Positions 42,070 through 50,623 of a stretch of 58,088 nucleotides of DNA are shown here, in pieces. The notes under the pieces were generated by a model. It made no database searches. It was not told the origin of the DNA and saw nothing but the letters and a program-made list of their open reading frames with translations. Numbering within the stretch: position 1 is the stretch's first letter; each line of letters starts with the position of its first letter. This DNA comes from Deltaproteobacteria bacterium. GTDB lineage: Bacteria; Desulfobacterota; DSM-4660; Desulfatiglandales; HGW-15. The translations under genes were made by a program, and so were the position numbers. The stretch lies in the NCBI GenBank assembly GCA_016931115.1, contig JAFGFM010000064.1, positions 1 to 58,088 on the forward strand, given 5' to 3'.

Positions 42070-43542
42070 ATGGATGGCATAGTAGGTATATACGGGCCTC
42101 ATGACAGAGAGATTGTCAACAAGGCATTTTTAGCAACAGGCGCCTGTCAGCACAGGGGAAAGGCCAGCACAGGGATTGCTGTAGGAAGCAGTAAAGGGAT
42201 CTATATACATAAAGACCTGGGAAGGATCGCCGAGGTTATTGACAGCAGGCTTGTAAAGATATTTCAGGATCTTTCACCTCAGGCAGTAATAGGCAATATC
42301 GGTTATACGAAAAACGCTGTAGCGGAAAAGATAAACGTGGAGCCGGTTGAGATAGTTCCCTATTCAGGCTCAGATTACCAGGTTGTTATTACAATGGACG
42401 GGTACCTTACCGGAGAAGATGAGCTGATTGAGGAACTCTCAGGGGATTATAATTTTCAGACCAATAATTATACAGAGGTTGTTGGGGCCCTTCTTCATAA
42501 ATATATAAGCGAGGAGGGGATCTGCTTTGCGGCAGGTGAAAGGCTCTCTGAAAAACTTGAAGGCAGGGCCACATTTGCACTTGCTGCCCTTGTATATGAC
42601 GGAAAAGAGACCCATCTGATTACCCTTAATGACACCAATGCCTTTGAGCCCTTCTGCTACGGGATCATGGACAACGCCTTTATTGCAAGTTCCGAGTCCT
42701 GTTCACACCGAAGGCTTGGCGGTACCATCCAGAAAGAATATGATGGCGCTGAGATGTCTATCTGCAACTCATCAGGCATTGAAACCAGAAGGGTCAGAAT
42801 CAGGCAGATGACCCCTGACGTGTTCCAGGCAGTCTATTTCGGGAATGTTGCCTCCCTATTCAGGGGCAAGGAGATATTTCAGATAAGACGTGAGCTGGGC
42901 CATAAACTGGCTGAATCGTATAAAGATACAAGCGCAGATATTGTTATACCCAACCCTGAGTCAGGGTGGGGGGTATCTGTGGGTCTTGCCGAGGGGCTTA
43001 AAAAAAGCCTTTACCCTGCCCTTATTAAACTGCCGCAGGCTGTCCGAACCTTTCAGGAGGGTACAGGCCAGACACGTACAAAGGAGGTAGGGCTTAAATT
43101 CGGCGGCATAGATTCCATACTGGGCAACAGACGCGTTGCAATGGGTGATGACAGTATTGTAAGGGGTAGCGTATCAGAAGGGGGCTCTGTATGGGTCGTA
43201 TATAATGCAGGAGCCAAATATATAGAGTTCTGGATCTCATACGGCGCCATGTTCTTCCCATCCTTCAAGGAGTGGCACAGGGGGATAAAGTGCCTGAATG
43301 AACTTGCTGTCCAGAGGGCATTTAAGAATGATACCCCGTATGATAAATCCCTTGATGAGATAAACAGGGCAATAGCAAAGCTCGTGGGTGTGGATGAGGT
43401 AAGGTACAACACCCTTGAAGGCATTAAGGCTGTTACAGGTGATGGCTCTTTCCAGGCACTAGACGCAAGTTACCCCATATCGGAAAAGTACTGGCCAGAC
43501 TTTATCAAGGCTGAGGTCGAAAGATATAAGAAGTATAGGTAA
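42070..43542 (+). CDS. PurF-like amidophosphoribosyltransferase homologue with lost glutaminase site
   Basis: A 490-residue homologue of glutamine PRPP amidotransferase. PurF normally begins M-C-G-I, and the cysteine exposed by removal of the methionine is the glutaminase nucleophile; here it reads MDGIVGIYGP, with Asp. Other glutamine-site positions are changed too: the usual RYSTAG-like loop reads GYTKNA, the NGNL loop reads DGYLTG, and the TSDTEV aspartate is Tyr in TNNYTEV. By contrast, the PRPP-binding motif DDSIVRG (about residue 359) is intact, and IPNPESG replaces the usual PVPDSG. It may use free ammonia, or be a regulator. It lies 14 bases after carB with GGGGAGA upstream, so the two are cotranscribed. 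Confidence 0.82.
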   Translation: MDGIVGIYGPHDREIVNKAFLATGACQHRGKASTGIAVGSSKGIYIHKDLGRIAEVIDSRLVKIFQDLSPQAVIGNIGYTKNAVAEKINVEPVEIVPYSGSDYQVVITMDGYLTGEDELIEELSGDYNFQTNNYTEVVGALLHKYISEEGICFAAGERLSEKLEGRATFALAALVYDGKETHLITLNDTNAFEPFCYGIMDNAFIASSESCSHRRLGGTIQKEYDGAEMSICNSSGIETRRVRIRQMTPDVFQAVYFGNVASLFRGKEIFQIRRELGHKLAESYKDTSADIVIPNPESGWGVSVGLAEGLKKSLYPALIKLPQAVRTFQEGTGQTRTKEVGLKFGGIDSILGNRRVAMGDDSIVRGSVSEGGSVWVVYNAGAKYIEFWISYGAMFFPSFKEWHRGIKCLNELAVQRAFKNDTPYDKSLDEINRAIAKLVGVDEVRYNTLEGIKAVTGDGSFQALDASYPISEKYWPDFIKAEVERYKKYR

Positions 43543-43610
43543 TTTATGAAATAATATCCGGCCTGATTCTTGTTTAAAAGCAGTTCACTCAGAATGGATG
43601 TTTAGATTAT

Positions 43611-43639
43611 GGCGCAAGGCGCAAGGCACAGGGCGCAAG
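43611..43639. repeat. GGCGCAAG short repeat
   Basis: Four imperfect copies of GGCGCAAG or GGCACAGG in tandem lie between the PurF-like gene and its terminator. Similar strings are common intergenic repeats in deltaproteobacterial genomes (general recollection, not tested). Confidence 0.5.
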
Positions 43640-43696
43640 AGGTAAAAATTATTCTGCAGAAGCAGGCTACTGCCTGGCACGCTGTAGATTTAGTAT

Positions 43697-43735
43697 AAAA
43701 AGGCCGTCCGGAAGTATTATTCGGACGGCCTTTTT
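43697..43735. terminator. Bidirectional terminator
   Basis: A perfect 14-bp stem (AAAAAGGCCGTCCG against CGGACGGCCTTTTT) encloses an 11-base loop with A and T tracts on either side. It lies between convergent genes and can end both the carB/PurF-like transcript and that of the cupin gene. Confidence 0.88.
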
Positions 43736-43741
43736 ATACAA

Positions 43742-44443
43742 TTAACCCTTCTTCTTTGGCGGAGGGCCAAAGATCTTTAAATTAGCAGGCCCACCCCAGT
43801 CAAATGTTGTTAAATCAAAATCAGGCACCCTCACCTCGCGGTCAAGATTAGGCCCAAGATAGAGGGCATGGAAGAGCACCGGCTTATTAATTTTCCTGAA
43901 ATTGAGCGGGGCATGCTGCATGCCTTTCGGGATAAAGACAACAGTTGTCGAGGTGATGGTATGCTTTTCCATCTCCTCCCCCATCCAGAGGTCTATCTCA
44001 GCATCATAGCTCTTGCAAAGGTCAGGCAGCTCTGCGCCAAGGAAAATCAAAAATTCATCATACTTGTGGATATGGGGTGTTTCCCAGCAGACAGGATCCT
44101 TGAACACCTGCCATCCAATTGTAGCGGTTGCCCCCGGCAATGCCGAAGCCCCCCTAAAGTAGGTCTGCGGGCTCGCTATTTCGGGGAACATGGGGAGGCT
44201 GTTAAGGCCAACAAAATCATTTGCCTTTGGCGGTTCGCCCTTGTCTGCCAGAAAATATTTCCCATAAATTGTCCCATCCGGTGATGGGGTATTGGCCGGG
44301 GCTGCTGCCATCACTTCGCCCTGATCCGGCATCAGGTATTTCTGGAGTGAGTTCGCAAATGCAAGGCCACCTGCGCCTACAATCAGTTTCTTAAAAAAGC
44401 TTCTTCGTGAAGTGCTCTCTTTCATGGTGCTCTCATTACTCAT
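43742..44443 (-). CDS. Tat-exported cupin-like protein
   Basis: A 233-residue protein with a twin-arginine signal SRRSFFKK followed by a hydrophobic stretch (residues about 20-35). The mature part has a cupin-like metal motif: HIHKYDEFLIFLG (two histidines and a glutamate) and, about 50 residues on, FIPKGMQHAPLNF with a histidine. The order fits the two conserved cupin motifs. Folded export suits a protein that takes its metal in the cytosol. Substrate or reaction is unknown. AGGAG lies eight bases before the ATG. Confidence 0.78.
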   Translation of the reverse strand: MSNESTMKESTSRRSFFKKLIVGAGGLAFANSLQKYLMPDQGEVMAAAPANTPSPDGTIYGKYFLADKGEPPKANDFVGLNSLPMFPEIASPQTYFRGASALPGATATIGWQVFKDPVCWETPHIHKYDEFLIFLGAELPDLCKSYDAEIDLWMGEEMEKHTITSTTVVFIPKGMQHAPLNFRKINKPVLFHALYLGPNLDREVRVPDFDLTTFDWGGPANLKIFGPPPKKKG

Positions 44444-44901
44444 AAATTTATCTCCTTTTTTTTACATGTTAAGTTCAGGGAAGTGAGGATAATTCCTTCT
44501 ATATAATAAACAATTCAACTAAAACAATATTTTTAAAAAGGAATTTCAACGTTTTTATCACTAAAAGAAATTCAGGTCAATTCCTTAAAAAAAGGGCTCC
44601 TCACAAGAGTTTATGGTTATAGATGAGACTCAAACCCCATCGAGATATCTACAGCATCATAGTAGTGCTGAATAAATGGTGTTAATATGTCGCCCCGATG
44701 GGGCTGACAAATATGATGCACATATAGTGCTATTAATATACCACGCCTATGGCGCTTTTAATGTAAAGGTTCCCTCGGTGGAGAGGTGGCTCCACCGGGG
44801 GAATAAAAGTGCCAGCAGAAGGGTTTACTTTTTGGCACTATGATCAGCCTTAAGGCTCGAAAGCAAATCCTGTCTCTTTACAGACAAGACTTTATATCTG
44901 G
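44444..44901. other. Intergenic region with multi-hairpin repeat
   Basis: Some 460 bases without a gene, upstream of the cupin gene and downstream of the carbohydrate-binding lipoprotein. The middle holds the multi-hairpin element at 44652-44802 (separate entry). Near 44868-44890 a short hairpin, TGTCT-GTAAAG-AGACA on the minus strand, may end the lipoprotein operon's transcript less than 40 bases past the stop. Confidence 0.45.
44652..44802. repeat. Multi-hairpin intergenic element
   Basis: Four hairpins in 150 bases: CAGCA...TGCTG (44652-44670), GCCCCGATGGGGC (44692-44704), GCC-TAT-GGC near 44746-44754, and a long stem CGGTGGAG-AGGTGG-CTCCACCG (44776-44797) that extends to 44771-44802. Phrases such as CGCCCCGATGGGG are familiar from dispersed repeats in many environmental genomes. 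No coding capacity. Confidence 0.65.
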
Positions 44902-46680
44902 TTACCTTATCATGGTAACGCGGCTGCTCAGGGTAAAAGTTGTATACTGCGTTCCGCCTGAATATGCCCCTCCTGAGTAAACCCCGTCTTTAACAGTCCC
45001 GCCGACATAGGTACCGTCAAAAAACACCTTGTAGGTTGTCCCGGTTAGCAGCTGTGAAGAGGTATAGACAACCGATGAGTATGCTTTTTGGGGTGCAAAG
45101 GTAACTACCTCTGTTCCGTCACTGGTCTCTATATGGAATAATGAACCAGCACTTTTCTGATTAAAAATTAAAAGCAGGGCATTCTGTGATGAACCTGAAC
45201 TGCCAGGGGCCTGTGCCATGTTGTATGTCCCTGCCCCGACAAGGGTTCCCCCTGTTGTTGTGAATGTACCATAATCCAGTATCCCGTTGGCGCCGGATAC
45301 AGGGCCGTTGACTATAACTGTTCCACCGCTTAAGTATACTGCGCCATTTGAATCAAAACCGTCAGCGTTTGTACACTCAAGGTAAATATATCCTCCCTTT
45401 ATATATACGGCCACCCCGGCGCTGTTTTCACCCCGGTTTCCATCAGAACCATTCAGAGGGTCATCATATGAATTTATATGAATCTCACCATCATTGACAG
45501 TGATAATCATACTTTCAATTCCCTCATAACCATAGGTAACATCTATAATCCCGCCATTTATAGTCAGGGCTTTATCAGCATGAATCCCATCATCGCCTGT
45601 AGCAATTTCAAATTCTCCGCCATTAATGACTATTGTATCATTGGAGTGGATTGAATCATCCGCAGTGTCGATTCCAAAAATACCATCATGTATAGTCACG
45701 CCTACAGTGGCCTTCAGCCCCTTTGCTGTATCAGCCACAACATAGTTGCTTCCGCCTGCTGTGATAATATCGAATTCTCCATCCTGAATAATGATATGGG
45801 TCTGGGCCTGAACAGCATCTGCCCCCGCATCAATATCAAAAACACCATCCTTAATATAGATATATCCCTTTTCAATGTCCTCTTCTTCAGTTGATTTCAG
45901 GCCGTCTCCCCCGGCTGTGATGTTTATATTGCCATTATTAATGCTTATAAAATTCTTGCCAATAATCCCATCATCAGCAGATGTTACTGTAATATTGCCG
46001 CTATCAATAACAAGACCATCCTTGCTTTTAATGCCGTCTTTGTAATCAGTATCAATTGTAATGGAACCTGATCCGCAAATAATAAGATCGTCCTTGCTGT
46101 ACAGTGCAGCATCTATCTCTTCAGTGTCTGAATCATTGACCACCTCTGTGTGCAGGTCTGTGAGGTAATTGTCCGTGCCGGCTTCAAGCCATATAATAAC
46201 CCTCTCCGCATTTTCTATATCAATCGGCGGCCCGAATGAGCATGTGATACTGGCGCCCTCAAATACAAGCCTGACATCGCCTTCCTCAAGGGTATCCACC
46301 TTTATCTGTGCGTCAGTCGATGTCCCGGAAATATTAAATGTTCCCGGGGAATTTATTGTTACAGTGTTACCATCATATGTTGCGCTTTCAGTATCACCGG
46401 TTATTGTTATTGATCCGAAGATGATGTTTGTGGGGTTGGCGTCATCATCTTCATATGTAAATGATGTGCCTTCCGGAAGGGTTGATCCATCATATTCGCT
46501 TTCAGGTGTGCCCGTACTGCCCCCTGATGTATCATCTCCTGTTCCCCCAGTTCCACTACTATCTTCACTACCGCCTCCGCCACCGCATCCTGAAGCAATA
46601 AAGACTAATATTATTGATAAAAATATATAACCCAGAAAAAAACGCCGAATCATCTCTGAAATTGATTTCCTTTTCGCCAC
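44902..46680 (-). CDS. Cthe_2159-like carbohydrate-binding lipoprotein
   Basis: A 592-residue lipoprotein: lipobox ASGC (C32), then a glycine/serine/threonine-rich spacer of about 35 residues. The body is built from repeated right-handed beta-helix-like steps such as GDGLKSTEEEDIEKGYIYI, DDSIHSNDTIVINGGEFEI and DDGIHADKALTINGG, as in Cthe_2159 (DUF4353), whose founding member binds acidic polysaccharide. The regular DGI.S and ING(G/E) words repeat about every 24 residues. The start is GTG 46680 with GAGGGG seven bases upstream. It is the last gene of the VTC/DUF4956 operon. Confidence 0.85.
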   Translation of the reverse strand: MAKRKSISEMIRRFFLGYIFLSIILVFIASGCGGGGGSEDSSGTGGTGDDTSGGSTGTPESEYDGSTLPEGTSFTYEDDDANPTNIIFGSITITGDTESATYDGNTVTINSPGTFNISGTSTDAQIKVDTLEEGDVRLVFEGASITCSFGPPIDIENAERVIIWLEAGTDNYLTDLHTEVVNDSDTEEIDAALYSKDDLIICGSGSITIDTDYKDGIKSKDGLVIDSGNITVTSADDGIIGKNFISINNGNINITAGGDGLKSTEEEDIEKGYIYIKDGVFDIDAGADAVQAQTHIIIQDGEFDIITAGGSNYVVADTAKGLKATVGVTIHDGIFGIDTADDSIHSNDTIVINGGEFEIATGDDGIHADKALTINGGIIDVTYGYEGIESMIITVNDGEIHINSYDDPLNGSDGNRGENSAGVAVYIKGGYIYLECTNADGFDSNGAVYLSGGTVIVNGPVSGANGILDYGTFTTTGGTLVGAGTYNMAQAPGSSGSSQNALLLIFNQKSAGSLFHIETSDGTEVVTFAPQKAYSSVVYTSSQLLTGTTYKVFFDGTYVGGTVKDGVYSGGAYSGGTQYTTFTLSSRVTMIR

Positions 46681-46695
46681 AGCTTACCCCTCTTT

Positions 46696-47847
46696 TTAAA
46701 ATTTATGTTTTATTGTAAACATATAACTGTTTTCCTCATATGAACCATCTTCAGGGTCATCATCCTTTGTCTTGCTGTATTCTGCCTCAAGAGACCAGGC
46801 ATCTGACAGATCATAACTGACCCCTGATTTATATTTTTTGCGATACGCTGTCTGTAGATAATGCTCTGTATCAAGGTGGTTGTCTGATCTGTATTTTGTT
46901 GTAAGTTTGCTGTATCCCATGGATATAGAAATATCTTCTGTCAGCTTGATTGAAGGATTGACCTCTATAAAATGCCTTTCCGAAGAGCGGTCAATAGCTG
47001 TATAAAGAGGAGCATTTCCCCTTATCTCGCCATCACCATTTATGTCAACAGATGATTCTGTCTCATCATACAGAATATATTCCATATTGCCAGGCGCAGA
47101 GACATCATCATACCTGTAACTACCCTCAAGGCTTATGGTATTTATAAATTCCAGTTCAATTGAAAGGCCGCCAAATGCAGTATCCTTGTCCCGGTTATCA
47201 AATATGGGATTATATGAGCGCACTGAATACCCTGTAAAAGGCTCAATATTTACCCCTGATAATATTCTGTCCTTATCATCGTTAATCACATACCTATAGC
47301 CTATTTGCCCTTCATATTCATCATACAGGGCAGAGCTGTAAATACGTTCATCCCTGGGAATATTGCCATTCCCGTTTATATCGTTAAACCCGGAGAGGTA
47401 ATTCTTCTTTGTATAGTCATATATTGAACTGCCCCTGAATATGAAACTGCCCTTTTTATTGATTGGATATTTTATTATTACCCTGCCCTCTGGATAACCG
47501 GAATCCTTGTTCTTTATATAGTAGTTGTATTGCAGCCATGCTGTGAGCGTTAATTTGCCCCAGTTAGGATACCATTTCATACCCAGCCGGGGTTTGAGGA
47601 TATAATCGGTCAAGGAATCCATACCCCTGAATCTGTAGCTAGCCGCATCATCAGGGTCATTTTCATTTAATATTAAAATCTGGTCTTCTGTTACGCCAAA
47701 TATATTGTCACTGTATTCAAGGCCAAATTCACTGAATACAGATAGGCTCTCATCCTCTTCTTTTGCAAAACAGGTTGTCCATGTAATCAGCACAGAAAAA
47801 ATAAGATAAATTGTAAGCTTCCCGATATTGTTTACTATTTTTACCAT
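46696..47847 (-). CDS. Outer-membrane beta-barrel protein
   Basis: A 383-residue protein starting at ATG 47847, which follows the DUF4956 stop by one base and has AAGGA eight bases upstream; an earlier ATG at 47883 lies inside DUF4956. A signal peptide ends near CFAKEED. The rest is a series of alternating amphipathic strands with aromatic girdle residues (LTAWLQYNYYI, EGQIGYRYVI, ISISMGYSKL) and a final SYMFTIKHKF, ending in phenylalanine as outer-membrane barrels do. It resembles MtrB/OprP-like or DUF560-like barrels only in general. Between a polymerase and a surface lipoprotein it may export or anchor the product. Confidence 0.78.
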   Translation of the reverse strand: MVKIVNNIGKLTIYLIFSVLITWTTCFAKEEDESLSVFSEFGLEYSDNIFGVTEDQILILNENDPDDAASYRFRGMDSLTDYILKPRLGMKWYPNWGKLTLTAWLQYNYYIKNKDSGYPEGRVIIKYPINKKGSFIFRGSSIYDYTKKNYLSGFNDINGNGNIPRDERIYSSALYDEYEGQIGYRYVINDDKDRILSGVNIEPFTGYSVRSYNPIFDNRDKDTAFGGLSIELEFINTISLEGSYRYDDVSAPGNMEYILYDETESSVDINGDGEIRGNAPLYTAIDRSSERHFIEVNPSIKLTEDISISMGYSKLTTKYRSDNHLDTEHYLQTAYRKKYKSGVSYDLSDAWSLEAEYSKTKDDDPEDGSYEENSYMFTIKHKF

Positions 47848-47848
47848 A

Positions 47849-48505
47849 TTATTTATCCTTCTCCTTTCCGGGGCAGCGTTCATCGTATTGATAAAGGATT
47901 TTCAACATTGCTGTATCATTAAGGAAATTTATCTTGATGACCTCTGCCTTCAGCACATCCAGGCCTGTCCGATCTTTAAGGTCATCTATTAGCTTTAGAT
48001 AATTATCAGGCTTAATAAGCTCTATCTTTTCATAGGTAATGATCTTGCTGCTCTCACAGCAAAGGAAAATCTTTTTTTCTAGTATCAGGACCGCCATGAG
48101 AATGGTCACATTCGCTAGAAGAAGTTCAGCATAACTGGTTTTATCATCAGAGAGTGCATTTAAAACAGCTATAATTATTACTGTAAAAAGGTATGTCATT
48201 TCCCTAATGGGTATCTGTTCTGTCCTGTATCTCAATATCGAAAAAACCGCAAAAAGCCCGAATGCAAACCCGATCTTGAGCTTAATGCTTCCCATGAGAA
48301 AACAGATAAGGAATACAGTGATATTGACCAGGACAGTAGTGAATACATAATTAACCTCCCTGTATCTGGGATAGAAGATCATCCGGATGATAATAAAGGT
48401 AAAGAAAATATTGATACCAAGCCTTATTAACATCTGCCCGCAATCGTATGGGTCGATTAGTTGAATTCCAAAAATTGTAAATTGTGCAATATTGTCTATC
48501 ATCAT
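47849..48505 (-). CDS. DUF4956 membrane protein
   Basis: A 218-residue membrane protein with four hydrophobic helices in the first 160 residues and a cytosolic C-terminal domain. The family signature FSILRYRTEQIPIREMTYLF spans the third and fourth helices. DUF4956 genes are regular neighbours of VTC-domain polyphosphate polymerases and Cthe_2159-like proteins, as here. Six bases separate it from the VTC gene. TTAGGGAT lies before the start. Confidence 0.9.
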   Translation of the reverse strand: MMIDNIAQFTIFGIQLIDPYDCGQMLIRLGINIFFTFIIIRMIFYPRYREVNYVFTTVLVNITVFLICFLMGSIKLKIGFAFGLFAVFSILRYRTEQIPIREMTYLFTVIIIAVLNALSDDKTSYAELLLANVTILMAVLILEKKIFLCCESSKIITYEKIELIKPDNYLKLIDDLKDRTGLDVLKAEVIKINFLNDTAMLKILYQYDERCPGKEKDK

Positions 48506-48511
48506 CTATCC

Positions 48512-49405
48512 CTAATTAAGTTTGTTGATTTTTAATATGTACTTTTTAAAACGGTTATATTTCAGATTATTCTCGGTCATTACGAGTCCGAGGCAATATT
48601 TGCTGAATTTGGTCGGATTAATTGCCATTGTCTTCAGAAACCTTAAAAAGCGTTGATTTAATGTGCGGTTTTCACGCTTGATCTCTGCAACAACAAGATT
48701 ATGCATTTTCCCTGTGGATGAATCTTTTCCTGTAAAAGAGAGGTTTATATCAAGGGTCAGTCTCTCTCCTGAATAACGATCAGCAAATGTGAGACGTTCA
48801 AATTCCACAATAAGGCTGGGCCTGAGGTTATCTATAAAGCTTTTACTGGCAAAAGATATGTTGTCCAGTGCAAATGACTTTAGTTCACCTGGCAGTTCAC
48901 CGCCACTGAAATCACCATTTAACGAAAGCCTGTTCTTTATTGTCTTTTTCCTGTTATTTTTTTGCTTGATCTCAAAATAACACTGATTTGAATCAATGTA
49001 TTTCCTGGACCTTATTTTATACCTGTCATAACACCTGTTATGATGCTGATGATAAAATATTAAATCTGGAGAATCAAAATAGGTGCTTGTATACCTGAAT
49101 GAGCGCCTGTTATCTATTTCAAGTATTTCATAATAGCCGGATAAAAAATCAAGAACCAGTGCCAATCTATTTCTGTGAAAGATAAACTTAGTGTCATACC
49201 TTTTTAACAGTTTAACCACCTCAAGACCTTCAAGGGATGTTGAGGAAAAGCCAGATAATTTTTTATAATATTTTTCCATTATTTTTTTTAAAAATATCAA
49301 AAATTGTTCTAATATTTTCCTAATATTTATAGGGCGTAGAAATAATAAGAAGGTTACAGAATAATAAAATGGATATATAATCCTCACAGTAATAGATTCC
49401 CTCAT
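48512..49405 (-). CDS. VTC-domain polyphosphate polymerase-like protein
   Basis: A 297-residue protein with the VTC tunnel fold that, in yeast Vtc4, polymerises ATP phosphate into polyphosphate. Basic and acidic tunnel residues are seen in order: KRYDTKFIFHRNRL, TYFDSPDLIFYHQHHN with DRYKIRSRKY, FEIKQKNNRKKTIKNR, LTLDINLSF and VVAEIKRE. The N-terminus from ATG 49405 (AGAAGG upstream) adds a hydrophobic helix; M43 at 49279 would remove it but has no ribosome site. No SPX domain is present. First gene of the four-gene operon. Confidence 0.85.
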   Translation of the reverse strand: MRESITVRIIYPFYYSVTFLLFLRPINIRKILEQFLIFLKKIMEKYYKKLSGFSSTSLEGLEVVKLLKRYDTKFIFHRNRLALVLDFLSGYYEILEIDNRRSFRYTSTYFDSPDLIFYHQHHNRCYDRYKIRSRKYIDSNQCYFEIKQKNNRKKTIKNRLSLNGDFSGGELPGELKSFALDNISFASKSFIDNLRPSLIVEFERLTFADRYSGERLTLDINLSFTGKDSSTGKMHNLVVAEIKRENRTLNQRFLRFLKTMAINPTKFSKYCLGLVMTENNLKYNRFKKYILKINKLN

Positions 49406-49473
49406 GTAACCTTCTCTTTTATCTGACGACTAATATTGGAATAGTTATATAATTTTTTGTATTATGGTGAATA

Positions 49474-49665
49474 ATGGATAAGAGGAAGACATATTCAGGC
49501 GCTTTTAAAGCGAAGGTCGTTATTGAATTTCTGGGTGGCAAAATCAGGCTTGAAGAGCTTGCTCAAAAATACCAGGTGCATCCGAATCAGATTAAAAACT
49601 GGAAAACACTATTATTTAAACGGGCGCATCTGATATTTGTTGATAGAAGGCAGGGAAATAATTAG
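49474..49665 (+). pseudogene. IS3-family transposase OrfA remnant
   Basis: A 63-residue open frame matches the N-terminal helix-turn-helix part of IS3/IS911 OrfA: RKTYSGAFKAKVVIEFLGG, LEELAQKYQVHPNQIKNWK. A complete OrfA has about 95-100 residues with a leucine zipper. Here it stops at 63, no OrfB follows, and no terminal inverted repeats are evident. It is therefore a dead fragment, wedged between the VTC operon and the sigma-factor gene. Confidence 0.8.
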
Positions 49666-49684
49666 TATCACTTAAAAAAACATC

Positions 49685-50275
49685 ATGCAGAATGTAACTA
49701 CAGTAATAACAGACAGTGATATTATCAATCAGGTTATAGAGGGCCAGATTAACGCATTTGAGTCTCTGATAACAAAATATGGGGACTTTGTTTCGCGTAT
49801 TGTAAAAAAGCATATACCCTGTAATGAAATAGAGGATGTTACACAGAATGCGTTCATAAGGATATTTCAGTCTCTGCCGATGTATAAGGGGACAGGTGAG
49901 TTTAGAGCATGGCTATCCTCTATTACAGTGAGAACATGTTATGATTACTGGAGAAAGGCATATAAATCACGTGAAATACCAATGAACTGCATAACCGAAG
50001 ATCACCAGAAATGGCTTGAAAATGCAGTTTCAAAAGAGTCTTTATCCTTGATTCATGATAAAGATAGTAAAAGAATGGCAACCGAGTTACTGGAGTGGGC
50101 ACTGGGGAAACTGTCAGCAGAAGACAGGATGATTCTGGAACTTATCTATCTTGAAGGGCGTTCAGGCAGAGAGGTCGCCGATCTTTTGGGTTGGAGCATT
50201 GCCAACGTAAAGGTAAGATCATTCAGGTTAAGGAAAAAACTGAAATCGATTTTAAACTCAGCATTAAACAGATAG
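49685..50275 (+). CDS. ECF-type RNA polymerase sigma factor
   Basis: A 196-residue sigma-70-family factor with only regions 2 and 4. Region 2: DVTQNAFIRIFQSLPMYKG with FRAWLSSITVRTCYDYWR binds core and the -10 element. Region 4: LSAEDRMILELIYLEGRSGREVADLLG with NVKVRSFRLRKKL binds -35. The next gene codes for a small single-span membrane protein and may supply an anti-sigma factor. No RBS better than weak purines is seen. The three genes from here to 51361 appear to be one unit. Confidence 0.92.
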   Translation: MQNVTTVITDSDIINQVIEGQINAFESLITKYGDFVSRIVKKHIPCNEIEDVTQNAFIRIFQSLPMYKGTGEFRAWLSSITVRTCYDYWRKAYKSREIPMNCITEDHQKWLENAVSKESLSLIHDKDSKRMATELLEWALGKLSAEDRMILELIYLEGRSGREVADLLGWSIANVKVRSFRLRKKLKSILNSALNR

Positions 50276-50284
50276 GGGGATAAT

Positions 50285-50611
50285 ATGAAAAGAATAAGGG
50301 GAAAAGAGGTCGAAAATATTTTAGGTTTATTCAGAGAGGTTCATAAAGATAAAGAAAACCTTGTGGTCAGTGATGGCTCGAAAACTGGTGTAATGGGTCT
50401 GATCAGGAAAGGTAAGCACCTGCAAAATCAGACAGGCTATTTTGATATGTTTCAGCAGTTTGTCTGGAAACTTGCACCTGCCACATGTGCTCTTGCGATA
50501 TTCTTATGTTATATGCTGAGCCAGACAAATGTTATATCAGATTATGAATTCGTAAAATTCTTTTTTGCTGATCCTTCGGATTTAAGTTTTTTCTCACTGT
50601 ATAATGTTTAG
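50285..50611 (+). CDS. Small single-span membrane protein, possible anti-sigma factor
   Basis: A 108-residue protein with one transmembrane helix at about 62-80 (LAPATCALAIFLCYMLS). The N-terminal 60 residues would face the cytosol and the last 28 the periplasm. It has no zinc HxxxCxxC motif of ZAS anti-sigma factors. Its place between an ECF sigma and a periplasmic Spy-like protein, nine bases after the sigma stop, is typical of an anti-sigma gene. That role is inferred from position only. Confidence 0.65.
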   Translation: MKRIRGKEVENILGLFREVHKDKENLVVSDGSKTGVMGLIRKGKHLQNQTGYFDMFQQFVWKLAPATCALAIFLCYMLSQTNVISDYEFVKFFFADPSDLSFFSLYNV

Positions 50612-50623
50612 TAAGGAGAAAAA

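Noticed and set aside
42070-43542. A downstream start that would restore M-C-G-I in the PurF-like protein
   Set aside because: The conserved GIVGIYG context begins right after MD and no Cys codon is found there in any frame near the ribosome site.
46169-46630. Plus-strand open frame of 153 residues
   Set aside because: Shadow of the carbohydrate-binding lipoprotein gene; proline/serine/valine-rich, an artefact of the opposite strand's repeats.
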